64,000 nucleotides of DNA. Source: Alligator mississippiensis (Eukaryota > Chordata > Crocodylia > Alligatoridae). Below the pieces are notes generated by a model that was given only the letters and a program-made list of their open reading frames with translations, searched no databases and had not been told where the DNA came from. Every line of letters begins with the position of its first letter. Positions within the stretch are counted from its first letter, which is position 1. The position numbers and the translations under genes are program-made. The DNA lies in the NCBI RefSeq assembly GCF_030867095.1, contig NC_081828.1, forward strand, positions 1,875,001 to 1,939,000, given 5' to 3'. This document shows, piece after piece, positions 46,831 through 57,305 of the stretch.

Positions 46831-47834
46831 GCCTTGACCGGCGCGGGGCCGGGGGGAGCCGCCCCAAGAGAGCTGTGCACCTGCGTTAGCGCCCGGGGCA
46901 GGTTACAGCCCCCCCGTGCCCTCGGGCAGCGAGCTGGGCCGACGCAGCGCAGCTCCAGCACCCAAGCAGGGGCTGTGGGACAAGGGCCCCCCGCCCCCTT
47001 GCCCCCGCTTCAGGCACCCCGGGCTGCGCTGCCCTCGGGAACCCTCTGTGCCGCAGCGGGGAGGCGAGCAGGGCCTCTCTCCTGCTCTGAAAGCCCTGCC
47101 GGGGAAGGAGAATCCCCCTTGGCTGTTAGCATTACGGGGCTCCTGACACACGGATGCAGTGCCAGCCCCCGGGGGGTGTTCAGGCCGGGCTGTTTGCACG
47201 TTCCCCAGCAGACATTACAACCCCGCTTGCTGTGAGCAGCCCGGCGCTAGGCCAGACCCTCCCAGGTTTGGGGGGGTTGCTTCGCAGGGGGGTCCCTACA
47301 CCTGCCAAAGGAGGTGACTCGATTCCCCTCTGCAGCCGGAGGTCCTGGAGCTGCGATGCCCCCAGACATGGCGGCTCGGGGCCAAGCCCCACCTGCGTGC
47401 TCACGGGACGGCGCCAGCTCCGCTGCAGCAGTGCCAGGGCAATCCCTTGGCTCTACCAGGACAGCCAGGTCCACACCAGTCTGGACCCCCTGGGCACGGG
47501 GGTTTGGGACGTTTCTGCCCTAACTGCAGGGGCCAGAGGGCTGTGGGACCCACGCAGAGCTGGTCGGAGACGTGGACAGGATGTGGTTTGGCCACGGGTT
47601 TGATTCTGGGGCTGGTCAGTAGTAACCGGTCAGTCCTCCGGGGCTGGAGCTGGTACGGACCGAGCCTTTTAGTGCTGGACGCTGCAAGGGAGAGAGGAAC
47701 AGGGGCAAACCCCGCTCAGCCCTCACTCGCCCATGGATGCAGGACACGGCAACTTTTATCGTGATGCCATGCATGTCTGCAGCGGTGCGGGCGCAGGAAG
47801 CCCGGGGGCAGGCTGCAGGCTGGCAGGGTTGATT

Positions 47835-48210
47835 GCAGCCTGCCCGGGCAATGGGGCCAGCGGAGAGGGATAATTAGCTAGCAGGACGATATAAGGCTCC
47901 CAGGAAAGAGCTGGAGGGAGAGCGAGGGTTTTAGGGAGAGGAGCTAAAGACAAGCAGACAGATGAGAGGAGCTGGAGACAGGTGAACAGGTGGGAGCTAG
48001 CAGCCCGAGAGAGCGGAGCCGGCGGGTGAGCTCCTGGTGCAGCCGTGCAGGGGTTTATCCTGAGAAGTGTCCTGAGGCCGTGAAGAGCACAGCGAGATAC
48101 GGAGACCGCGAGTGTGGGCATTGCGGGAGTACATGGACCGGAGACCTCGCTCAGTGCTTGCTCGTGTCCCGCCCGAGGGAGCTAATCAACCCCGAAGTCT
48201 AACGAGCGTG
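47835..48210 (+). other. TATA-bearing block of unknown origin
   Basis: GGATAATTAGCTAGCAGGAC and GATATAAGGCTCCC are followed by a purine-rich leader (GGAAAGAGCTGGAGGGAGAG) and CGGGTGAGCTCC. The layout is promoter-like. It could be the promoter region of an old retroelement or an unannotated noncoding transcript start; I cannot tell which. Confidence 0.25.
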
Positions 48211-48419
48211 AGTGCCTCCAGGCCCAACCCTCATGTGCACGCAGGGCGCGAGGGTGCAACGCCGCCGGCCCCCGGGACGTTCCCCGGCTCAGCCAGGCCC
48301 GCGGGGATGCAATGGGGAGCACGACCGGGCATCGTGGGAATGCCAGGGAAGGGGTTCGGGGCTGGGCAGCATCTGGCGCGGGGCCCCGTCCGCGCCCGGG
48401 TCCCCCCAACGGGACGCTA

Positions 48420-48660
48420 ATATTTTATTTAAAGCGCGGGGCGGGGCGGGGCCGTGCCGTATCGAACGTATTGAGCAAATGCTAATGTGTAATAGCGCGC
48501 GTCAGGGGGCTCGTCCATCACCCCCGCCGCCTTCTGGGGGGGATCCATATCTAATTAACAGTAATGAATGAGGGAGCCGGGCCGGCGACAGCGTGCCAGG
48601 TTGTTATGGAAATGAGGCAATCCCATTAGGCAAAACACTTAATTAAACAAAACCTCCTGG
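48420..48660. promoter_or_regulatory. candidate conserved noncoding element
   Basis: GCTAATATTTTATTTAAAGC, ATTGAGCAAATGCTAATGTG, CATATCTAATTAACAGTAAT, GTTATGGAAATGAGGC and ACTTAATTAAACAAAACC in a GC-rich setting. One of the clearest AT/TAAT-rich islands between the genes. Confidence 0.45.
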
Positions 48661-48939
48661 AAGGCAGGTGCTGGCCGGACCCTGGGCCGGGGCCTGGGGA
48701 GCCGTGCTCTTGGGCCGCCCCGTCTTGGTTGTCCCTGTGTCGGGGGGACGGGGGACTCGCGTCCTCCTCTGGGCCGAGGGCCGCGGCCCCGGAGAGACCG
48801 GGCAGCTTGGTGCCGTGTCCGGAGCTGGCTGGGTTGTGCAGCCCCTGGCGCCGAGGCTCGGCCCTTACCCGTGGCCTGCAGGCCTGACTGGCACCAAGAC
48901 AGGGAGCTCAGCCCTCACGTGCCCATGGAAACCACACTG

Positions 48940-49555
48940 CTACACGTGTGCGTGTGAGTGTGTGTGTGACCATGTACACCATCACTACACGTGTGCATGC
49001 ATGCCCCTGTACACCACACTGGGGGGGGGGGTGAGAGAGAAAGAGAGAGGGACCATGTACACCACTGCTACACGTATGCATGCACACCCATGTACACCAT
49101 ACTGCTACGGTGTGTGTGTGTGTCCATGTACACCGCATGGCTACCTGAATGTGTTTGCCCACGTGCCCCACATTGCTGTGTGTGTGTGTGAGAGATCATG
49201 TACACCAATACTACACATGTGCATTCGTGCCCCTGTATACCACACAGCTATGTGTGTGTGTGAGAGACAGACCAGGTACACCACTGCTACACGTGTGCAT
49301 GTGTGCCCATGTACACCACACTGCTATGTGTGTGTGTGCATGTGCATGTGCGTGTGTGTATGTATGAATACATGCTTGCACAGCAACACACACCTGGTGC
49401 CCTGCACAAACGCAGCCTCACACCCACACCCTTGCACTGGACATGCACATGTGGGTCCACAACAGCACCTGTTCCAAACACACATGCAGAGGCCCATTGC
49501 CCACCTATGTGCATCACACACACACACACCCTGCACACACGCACCTGCCGAGGAT
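48940..49555. repeat. GT-rich minisatellite, unit about 70 bp
   Basis: About six diverged tandem copies. Each has a CATGTACACCA phrase, then CTACACGTGTGCATG, then a CCATGTACACCACACTGCTA-type phrase and a (GT)n stretch, some with GAGAGA. A CA-rich tail follows from 49,380. The unit length is roughly a multiple of three in places, so it keeps open frames that look like Cys/His-rich protein; I read these as chance. Confidence 0.75.
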
Positions 49556-49789
49556 GTGACCCTCAGCTCCCCGCCAGCCCCACGAACCCGGCCGGGCCTG
49601 TGACTCGGGTCCGGGCGCAGCGAGTCCCCACCCCGTGCCCATCCCAGCTCGTGGGGGAGCCTGGAGACTTAATTCGCATGCACGCCGTGCCCGCCTGGGT
49701 TTCATGCCCCCCTGGCCCTGGCCCTGCGCCCCCACATCGACGCGGGCGCGCGCGGCAGGAAGCCAGGCACAGATTTCCGATCGCAGGCG

Positions 49790-49890
49790 TGTACTTGGCT
49801 CCTGCTCTATTGACACCGGAGCTGGAGGGGCTCAAGGTTAATTCCTTATCAATACCCTATTGTCAGCTCGTTAATCAAAGCGGGAGGTCA
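49790..49890. promoter_or_regulatory. candidate conserved noncoding element
   Basis: CAAGGTTAATTCCTTATCAA then TACCC, ATTGTCAGCTCGTTAATCAA and AGCGGG. A short AT-rich island in GC-rich DNA, no repeat features. Confidence 0.35.
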
Positions 49891-50084
49891 GGGCTGCTGA
49901 GGTGCATCTGCCTGCCCATGCGTGTCCGGCGGCCGGATTGGGGTGGCCGGAGTGGACCCCAGCCTGGCCCAGGGACCACGGTCTGGGGGAGAGCGGGGCT
50001 GGCAAGTGTACATTGCATCTCAGCCTTGACCAGGCTGCCCTCTGCTACCCTGCCCGTGGGCACAACGCCCCGGGCCTCGAGAAC

Positions 50085-50460
50085 GGGGATGGCCAACCCG
50101 CGGCGTGCGTGCCACGCGCGGCACCCACGGCACGGCCCGTGGCAGAGTGGAGAGGGAGCGGGGACACGGCAGCAAATAGGGCGGGGAGCAGAAAGCGGAG
50201 CAGCAGATGGAGCAGGGAGCAAAAAGCAGAGCAAGGGAGCGGGCGGGGAGACAAGGCAGGAAGCAGAAAGAGCAGGCAGCACATGGCGAGAAGCAGAAAG
50301 CAGAGCAGGAGCTCGGACAGGCGCACAGGGCAGGGAACGGAAAGAAGGTGAATAGATTGGGCTGGGAGCGTGGGCGAGGGAGCTGAAAGCAGAGCAGCAG
50401 ATCAGCCCAGGAGCCAGAACAAGGAGCAGAAAGCAGAGCAGCAGATGGGGCGGGGGATGG
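50085..50460 (+). mobile_element. hAT-like element with expanded purine-rich tandem units
   Basis: It starts GGGGATGGCCAACCCGCGGC, a terminus style common in hAT-derived repeats. Degenerate tandem units follow around GGAGCAGAAAGCAGAGCAG and GCAGATGGAGCAGGGAGC, at least eight, strongly purine-rich on this strand. The reverse-complement relative at 28.89-29.08 kb has fewer units. Confidence 0.5.
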
Positions 50461-50599
50461 GGAGGGCCCCGGGAGAGGGTGCAGGGCTGACCTGTGCCTC
50501 TCCTGCCAGTCCGGATGGCCCCAGATGCGGCTGAGTTAAGGTTGCTGGTGGTTCCCCACCACGCGGGGAGGGTCCTGGGGGTCTGTGCGGGCCGGGGGC

Positions 50600-50945
50600 A
50601 GTTTCACTCGTGACAGGGCAGCGGGACCGTGGCCCCAGCGTGACGTCTGCAGGGATTTCCTCCCCGCTCAGACTGGTCTGGACTGGGGGGTGCCTTCCTC
50701 TGCAGCGGGGGCACGGCCTGGCCTGGGCTTTCGGGAGCGTCCTTTGTAACAGCAGGACGTTGGCGCCCGTGGCCCCCCTGCTTTCCCGGGGCAGGGGCAA
50801 TACCCGGGGCTGTCGGGGGCAACGGTGTCGTGTTGCTCAGACCCGGGGTTTGTCCGGGCTGGTTTGCACAGGGCTGATCCTGCCTCTGGCGGGGCTTGGA
50901 CTGGATGTGACCCTGCAGCTCCCGCGGCTCTGGGACCCTCTGTGT
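50600..50945 (+). mobile_element. CR1-like retroelement fragment, third copy
   Basis: CAGACTGGTCTGGACTGGGG, CCTTCCTCTGCAGCGGGGG, GTTGCTCAGACCCGGGG, GGGCTGATCCTGCCTCTGG and GCTTGGACTGGATGTGACC follow the same order as the copies at 8.6 and 10.1 kb. It ends CGCGGCTCTGGGACC. Confidence 0.6.
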
Positions 50946-52427
50946 GCAGCGCTGAGCTGGGGTGCGTCGGACCCCGTCTGCTGCTGTTCACGCCGGGCCT
51001 TGCCCAGCGGCCAGGGCACAACCAGGCGGTCCAGAGCCCCCTGCACGCGGCCGGCAGAGAATTGAACCGAGCACCATCCCCTGCCGAAATGACAGGAGGG
51101 TCCGGTGCTGTCATCTGCCGGTCACCGAGGGCAATGACCACCGTCCTTCCTACGGACCCGGTCCCATGGCTCTGCCCTGCCCCGATGGGATCCTGTACCA
51201 CCTCTGGCCTCTTCCAGCTGTGCATTAAGCGGCCCGACTCCCGTCTGTCAAGTGCAGTCGCTTCTGTCTCTTCTCCTCCCTCCAGGACTAGGACCAGACG
51301 TTGCATTTGTCCCCAGATAAATTGTGCCGTGGTTGTTCTGGAACAAAAATATCCCGGGATTGGCGTGTCCACACATCGCCCTTCTCACCAGCAGCTGAAT
51401 GCCGTGCCGCTTTCCTGCCCGTGACTCAATGGTGCAATGCTGGGGTAACCGTACAGATGTACTGGCAGGATCCTGGCATAAATTGTGACAACTTCTTATC
51501 CAGGAAACTTCTTTAGGATTTATCGCGGGACGATAGAAATGGATGTCTGTATGACAGCACTTTGTCCTGGGATTAAACTGGATTATCCCGGGACACGTGC
51601 GGTGTCTGTTCGCAGCTGAGGTGAGACCTGTGCAGGGAGGAGTGTGTTTCGATGGGGTTTGGGGGCTTGTTTGGGGTTTTCTTGGTGCCTGATTTACGGG
51701 GCGAGGGCTGGGAAACGCAGCATCGGCCTTTCAAACCCCTGTCCTGGTGGTGCCCGGGGCTTAACCAGGACTATCTGCTTTGCTTCCACTCTTTACAGTT
51801 TCTCTTCGGCTGCAAAACCCGACCCTCTCGCTGGGCTCGGGTGCCCCGAGCTGGGGGTGCCCGGCCCCCCCGTGCAAGGAGAGGGGACACGAGCACCTGA
51901 GCCTGGGAGAAGGGGAGGATTTAAACCCGCTGCTCTCCAGGCCCCGAGTCCCAAAGCCTTTACCGGAGTTAGGGCAGAACAAGCTACAGCAAAACGCAGC
52001 CAGGAGAGGCGGGCGCTCCCCTGCCTGCCCTCGCACCTGGTCGGGACCCGAGGGTCCTGCCCAAGTTATTCCGTGCTGCACAAAAGCCTTAAATACTCAG
52101 TGGCCCAAGCTGAACGCGCCTGCCCCCGTAGCCCGGGAGCTGGCAAGCCCGGCTGTCACCTGGGGAGCATCCTTGCCACGTGCCCCTGGTTTCTGTGGAC
52201 ATCAGGAGCCTTTTGGGGGGAGCCGGCTTGGGGTTTGGAGGGTGACACGGTAGCTGCCTCCCTGGGCTGCCCGCAGGAGCGATGCGTGCAGGGACGTGTT
52301 TTGCACCAGGCAGGTCTTCATTGGAAACCCCAGCCGTGCCCTCGGCTCTGTCAGGGCCCAGAGGATCCCGTCAGGCTTGGGGCACAGCACCGTTTGCTCC
52401 TGTACAGAGGACGTGAACTGGGCCCAT

Positions 52428-52600
52428 GAGACATTCATAGATTCGTAGAAAATGAGGGTGGGGAGGGAGCTCAGGGGGTCACATCCAGTCCACCCCCTGC
52501 TCCGAGCAGGACCAGCCCCGACTCCATCATCCCAGCCAGGGCTTTGTTGACCCGGGTCTTGAAAACCTCCAAGGATGGAGACTGCACCAGCAGCTCTGAA
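52428..52600 (-). mobile_element. CR1 LINE 3' end, minus strand
   Basis: On the plus strand it begins ACATTCATAGATTCGTAGAA, the reverse complement of the CR1 tail. It continues GGTCACATCCAGTCCACCCC, TCATCCCAGCCAGGGCTTTG and CTTGAAAACCTCCAAGGATG, all standard antisense CR1. Similarity is lost after about 52,600. Confidence 0.85.
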
Positions 52601-53639
52601 CATTTTTCCCGGGTGCCTGGACCCACACGTTGCTCTGGCCCGCAGAAACGAACGGCATTAACCGTCCCTGAGCAGACGCAGGGCAGCCTGCGCTCCAGAG
52701 CAAACGGCTGGAAGATGTACGGTGCCCAGGAAAGGGCTGAGCGTGCCCACCCAGCAGCAGCACCTTGCAGAGGAGCCGTGGGGACTGCCCCAGCCCTCCT
52801 CACCACCAGCAGCTGGCAGCGGGGACGGGGAAGGAGAAGAGACGACCAGTTTGCGTGTTCACGCTCACCCTGGGCTTGTGGACCTGAGTGATGGGTGTGC
52901 GACAAAGTGAGCCCACCTTGGAGCACCAGCCCCAGTGACACGGTTCCCCAGGGGCTGCGGGCTCCTTCCCTGCCTCCCACGGCCGGTCCTTCCTCATTCG
53001 ATAAGCCTGGTTTTCTCGGGGTGCAGAAGAATTCAGGGGTTCAAGTTACAGGTAAACCAGGAGCCAGCAGGCGTGAGCCTTGCATCCCTCGCTGCTCCTG
53101 CGTCGTCGTTACCAACATACCTGGGCCTGCCCCGCTAGCACCGGCTTCCCAATTGCAAAGATTTTACTACAACCCCTGCTTGGCTTTGCTTGTGACCCGA
53201 GCAGCACGCGCCTGTGCCTCTCCCGGCACGAACGACTGGTCTCGTGCGCTCTGTTGCACAGGGGCCCCGGACAGAGCGGGCAGCAAAGTGGCACGTGCCG
53301 CAGGGGAAAGGGCAAGACACCAACCAGCTGCCTCTCCGGCCCTGCCGCGTGCTAAATAACCTCCCGGGCACGACCGTCGTTAGGACGACAGGATGTGGCA
53401 CAACGAGCAGAGCCCTGCAGCTGGGTGCGTGTGGCTTACTCCATAACCCAGCTGCCCCATGAGGCGGGTGGGCATGCCCGTTCGTCCTGCCTCTGGATGA
53501 GGGTTTATTCCTCATGCCAGGCCCTGCGAGGACCCCGCAGCCGGTGTCTCCATGGTCAGGAAAGCAGACGGATCGATGCTTCAGTGCTGCCACCTACTCG
53601 CCGGGCTCCCGCACAGCAGCGCCGGGCTGGGGGCTCGGC

Positions 53640-54070
53640 AGCTGCGCGGTGCCGGAGTCAACAAATCTAGCGTCGGGTCTCCCAGTCTGGGCGACTGTAT
53701 TAATTTATGAGGTGTGTACCATGAAATCAGCTTAAACGTTTCTATAAATGCCGCCACGGCAGCCGCCGGGGCCGAGGCGAGCGCTGGTTAGTTTAATAAC
53801 CTTTCCTTTATTATCTCTGATCCTTAGGAGAGCTCTTACCGTCCTACAACTCATTGGTTTGATGTTCAGAAACAAAAATACAGCCCTGGCTCCGTGGCGG
53901 GCTCCAGAGGACGGGAACGCCAGCGGCTGCAGCGAGCTGAGGGAACGCCACGAGTGCCAATCCCGCCTGGACCGGCCCGGCTTGGCTAATGGAGCTCGTG
54001 GCACCGAGACAGGATGCCGTGCCGGCAGCAAGCTAGCAATTAAAAAAAGAAAAAGCCGCTTATTAAAATG
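53640..54070. promoter_or_regulatory. candidate conserved noncoding element
   Basis: GTATTAATTTATGAGGTG, GAAATCAGCTTAAACG, TTTCTATAAATGCCGCC, TTAGTTTAATAACC, CTCATTGGTTTGATGTTC and AAGCTAGCAATTAAAAAAAG. Two AT-rich islands around a GC-rich centre. Confidence 0.35.
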
Positions 54071-56648
54071 AACCCAACTGGAGCTGGCCTCGGGAGCATT
54101 TCCCTTCTGGTTCATTCACACCCCTGCCTATACACGCAGGCACAAGGCCAGAGCGTCTTTAGGCTGCTAGGTCGGCGGTGGCAATCTCTCCGTTCGAGGC
54201 TGAGCTCTACCACGGCTCGTTGATGGGTCTCGAGGCGTCTTAGGAGCCCAGTCCTTGAGCCCAGGAGTTGCAGGTCTTTCCTCCGGGGAGAGCAGGCCAC
54301 AGGCTGGGATTTCTCCCCTTTTCCTTTCTCTGCGTCGAGGGTAAAATACCTCACCTCAAGGCGGGATGGCGTTCAGTGGAGGTTGCGGTGCCATTGGGAT
54401 CAGCTGGCAGCCAGCTCCTCCAGGGCAGCGAGATATCTCGGAGGGCCACGACAGCAGCGGGACATAGTGGCGCTCTGCTATTCTCCATCCCCCATATGCA
54501 AAAGGCAGCTGCGATATCCCAGGACGCGTCCGTGATGAGCAGACAGTCATCGCAGACGGACACCTGAAAACCAGATGTGAACTCTTTTCTCCAGAGATTT
54601 CAGACCCATCTATAGCTCCGTCCTCTCTTCTATTCCCAGATACCTAAAGTTTATCCGCGGTGGTGTTGTGGGGGGAGAGGGGAAATGGTGTCCTGACAGC
54701 TGCCGTTCAGCTCAGCAGCTGGGAGGTTGGTGCCAGGATCTGTTTGCCTTTTCGGCACGTGTCCTAGTGTTTGCTGTGTGGACACCACCAGGAAAAGCCG
54801 TTCTCTTCATCACAAAGGACTTTGCCAAGTTCCACGTTAGACGTTTTCCTCCTCTCCCCATTGTTTCCATCAAATGCTCAGCGTCCCGCGGCTCAGCTCC
54901 CTGGAGGAGATGGAGGGATCGTGCCGCTCAGCTGTAAGGTGCAGCACACCGCCCCCCCACCAGCAACAAAAGCTCCTCTGTACATGGCCAAAGATGATGT
55001 AAAAGGGCCCTTCGGTGCTGCAGAAGCGGCTCGCACTTGTTCCCGTAACGGCAAGGGGTATTTGTGTAGTATAAACCTTGGAGAATCACGGTACAGGCCT
55101 CGCTCCCTGCAAATCAGGGCAGATCTCAAAGTAGATATTTAACAAGAGCATTCGTGGGGGAAGTTCTGGCCCTGATCTCTCAGTGAAATGCCTGGGGCCC
55201 CTTCTGCTTTGCTTTACATCAGAGAGGCTGAAGAGGAGGTAAATAGGGAGAAAGCATGGCACTGGCTGGGGAAATAACCCACCGCACCTTGTGGTCAGGA
55301 CAATGGCTGCACCGGTCACTTCAGGAAACATTTCCGAGACCCGACACCAGACCGGGCTTTGCCAGGCAGCGTCGCGCATTTCCAGGAGCTCGAGCCGTAC
55401 GGCTGCAGTTCAGTCCACCCCTTCTCCGCCCTACAAAAGCCAGAGGCCAAGAATAGGCAGACAGATCTGCACAGATGGAACCAGCTGGTTATCAGCAGCC
55501 TGCAGTATAACCCACCGCTGCTTCACCCCTCGCTCCCCACGCCAACAAAACCAAACGGCAGCACGCTTTCTGTTTAAAGCTCTTGCCCTCAAACATGCTT
55601 CCCCAGGCAGCCTGCGTGTGTGGAGGACACGTGGATCATGGGACACGAGTTGGGAACGAGGCCCAGCCCGGCACCATCAGAGAGAACGCAGCTTCTCCAA
55701 GCCCCAGGAGATCCGGGGCCGGGAATGGAGGTAGCAACGTGGTTACAGAGACCCATGGGCAGCTTAGCAGATGGGTGAATCTACCCATCTGTCCCCCACC
55801 GCAGGGCTGGGGTGAGGAGGTGACAAAGACAGTCACAAGACACGCACACTTCACATCTTATTTCTTTTTACTCTTCCGCCAAAAGCTTTAAAGTCATACA
55901 GCTGACAAGGCTGGAGCCCGAAGAGGAGCTCAGCCCTGCTGCCATGCTCTCCAGGCCCAGCGAGATGGAGCCAGGCTGACAACTCGGTCGTGCTTCCACA
56001 CACCACCCTTCCTGAGACCCCGTGTTTGGTCTGGGGGCCTGGTCTCAAACCCTGCAATGCCCTGGGGTTAGGGCAAGACAGCTGGCGAGAGGAAGAACCA
56101 TGCCACCCTGCAGAGCTCCCACTAACTGCTGCAAGGTGGCAGGAGCAGCAGGATAGGAAGGGAGACTGAAGATCCCGGTTCTGGTAGACACCACGCGGGA
56201 TGTCTGCAATGGAAGTGGTGCAGTGGGCAGAGACGGTGGTGGGGTCAGAACGGGGGAGACAGCCGGGAAAGCAGCTACCAAAGGGGCAAGAAGGGTTATG
56301 CGGCACTCCCCAGTGTGGCAGTTTGCTTCTCCCCCAACCCCCTCATTGTGAAACCTTGGCCTCCTTCAAAATCCCAGTGACCTCAACAGGGTCAGAATTG
56401 CAACCCCTGCCATGCACGTTACACCAGTCTCACGTCTCCTTGTCTGACCTGTCCCTCCGACTGGCCCGAAGACCTGCGTTTAGCAACGGCAAGGCCTGCA
56501 GAGGAAGCAGGAGTGCTTTGCCATCACCTTCTGGGCAGCTCAGGACTTTACTGACAGCAGAGATGTGTTGAAGGGAGAGAGGGGCATGGCGAGACAGCAG
56601 TCTGGTCCCTGTCTCAGGCAGCACGTGCTGGACTACGTCTCAGAGCAG

Positions 56649-57305
56649 CTATGAGCCCCCAGTGCAGTCAGCCAGGAAGGAGCCACACAGGCTGGTGTAA
56701 TAGGAGGGGTGGGCCCGAAGGTGGCTGACGTGAGCGGAGTCCAAGAAGTCGACCACCTTCACCGGGACGCCGTGCTGCCGCCGTGCCTCAGCCATGCGCT
56801 CGACGTCGCTGGCCTTGATGATTTTGTCGGCCTTGGAGTAGAGATAGAGCTCAGGCCACCTCGAGGGGCCTTTCAGCAGGGCGTCGTAATGGTTCTCATG
56901 AAGAAAGCGGGTCAGAGGATACAGCACGATCCGCAGAATCACGACCAGGGCAGCAAACACAAGCAGGAGGGAGGAGCGGAGCAGCGCGTTCGTTGAAGAC
57001 AATACCGCCGCCAAGGCGCGGAGGCTGCCCAGCACGTTCCGCCTGCCGGGGCCGCTGTCAAAGACGGTGCCCATCACCCGGAGGTACTTGAACTGCCTGT
57101 GCGTATGGAGCAGCTCCACGACGTAGCGGTACAGCATGACGCCGCCGTTGCTGAAGACGTGAAACAGCAGCGGGTTCTTCTCCAGCCGGTGGTCAAAGAG
57201 CAGCTGCAGGAGCTGCTGCGCGGGGGTCCGGAGGGATCGGATGCTGCAGGACTCTGAGAAAAACACCATTCTCCAGGGAGCTGTGTAGCGGATCACTGTG
57301 CAGCC
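56649..57305 (-). CDS. TMEM53: TMEM53 coding exon 3 and stop
   Basis: The exon follows a GTTCCTCTCAG acceptor and reads [20 protein letters not shown] onward through the FSNGG motif, the hydrophobic segment and SAHVSHL, ending in [14 protein letters not shown] and TAG at 56651-56649. It codes for 218 of the 271 residues, as in mammals where the last exon also holds most of the protein. Confidence 0.96.
   Translation of the reverse strand, partial: GCTVIRYTAPWRMVFFSESCSIRSLRTPAQQLLQLLFDHRLEKNPLLFHVFSNGGVMLYRYVVELLHTHRQFKYLRVMGTVFDSGPGRRNVLGSLRALAAVLSSTNALLRSSLLLVFAALVVILRIVLYPLTRFLHENHYDALLKGPSRWPELYLYSKADKIIKASDVERMAEARRQHGVPVKVVDFLDSAHVSHLRAHPSYYTSLCGSFLADCTGGS

Larger units (their letters stand above)
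45071..56648. other. intergenic region between RNF220 and TMEM53 3' ends
   Basis: 11.6 kb between convergent genes, GC-rich. It contains tandem repeats (48.93-49.56 kb and 50.09-50.46 kb), CR1 pieces, a MIR and several possible regulatory islands. Long open frames at 48.7-50.4 kb come from the tandem arrays. I found no supported gene. The 3' end of TMEM53 lies somewhere below 56,649; no canonical minus-strand AATAAA was identified close by. Confidence 0.7.

Noticed and set aside
48668-50355. Long plus-strand open frames (311 and 350 codons)
   Set aside because: They run through the GT-rich minisatellite and the purine-rich tandem array; the apparent Cys/His repeats follow the DNA repeat.
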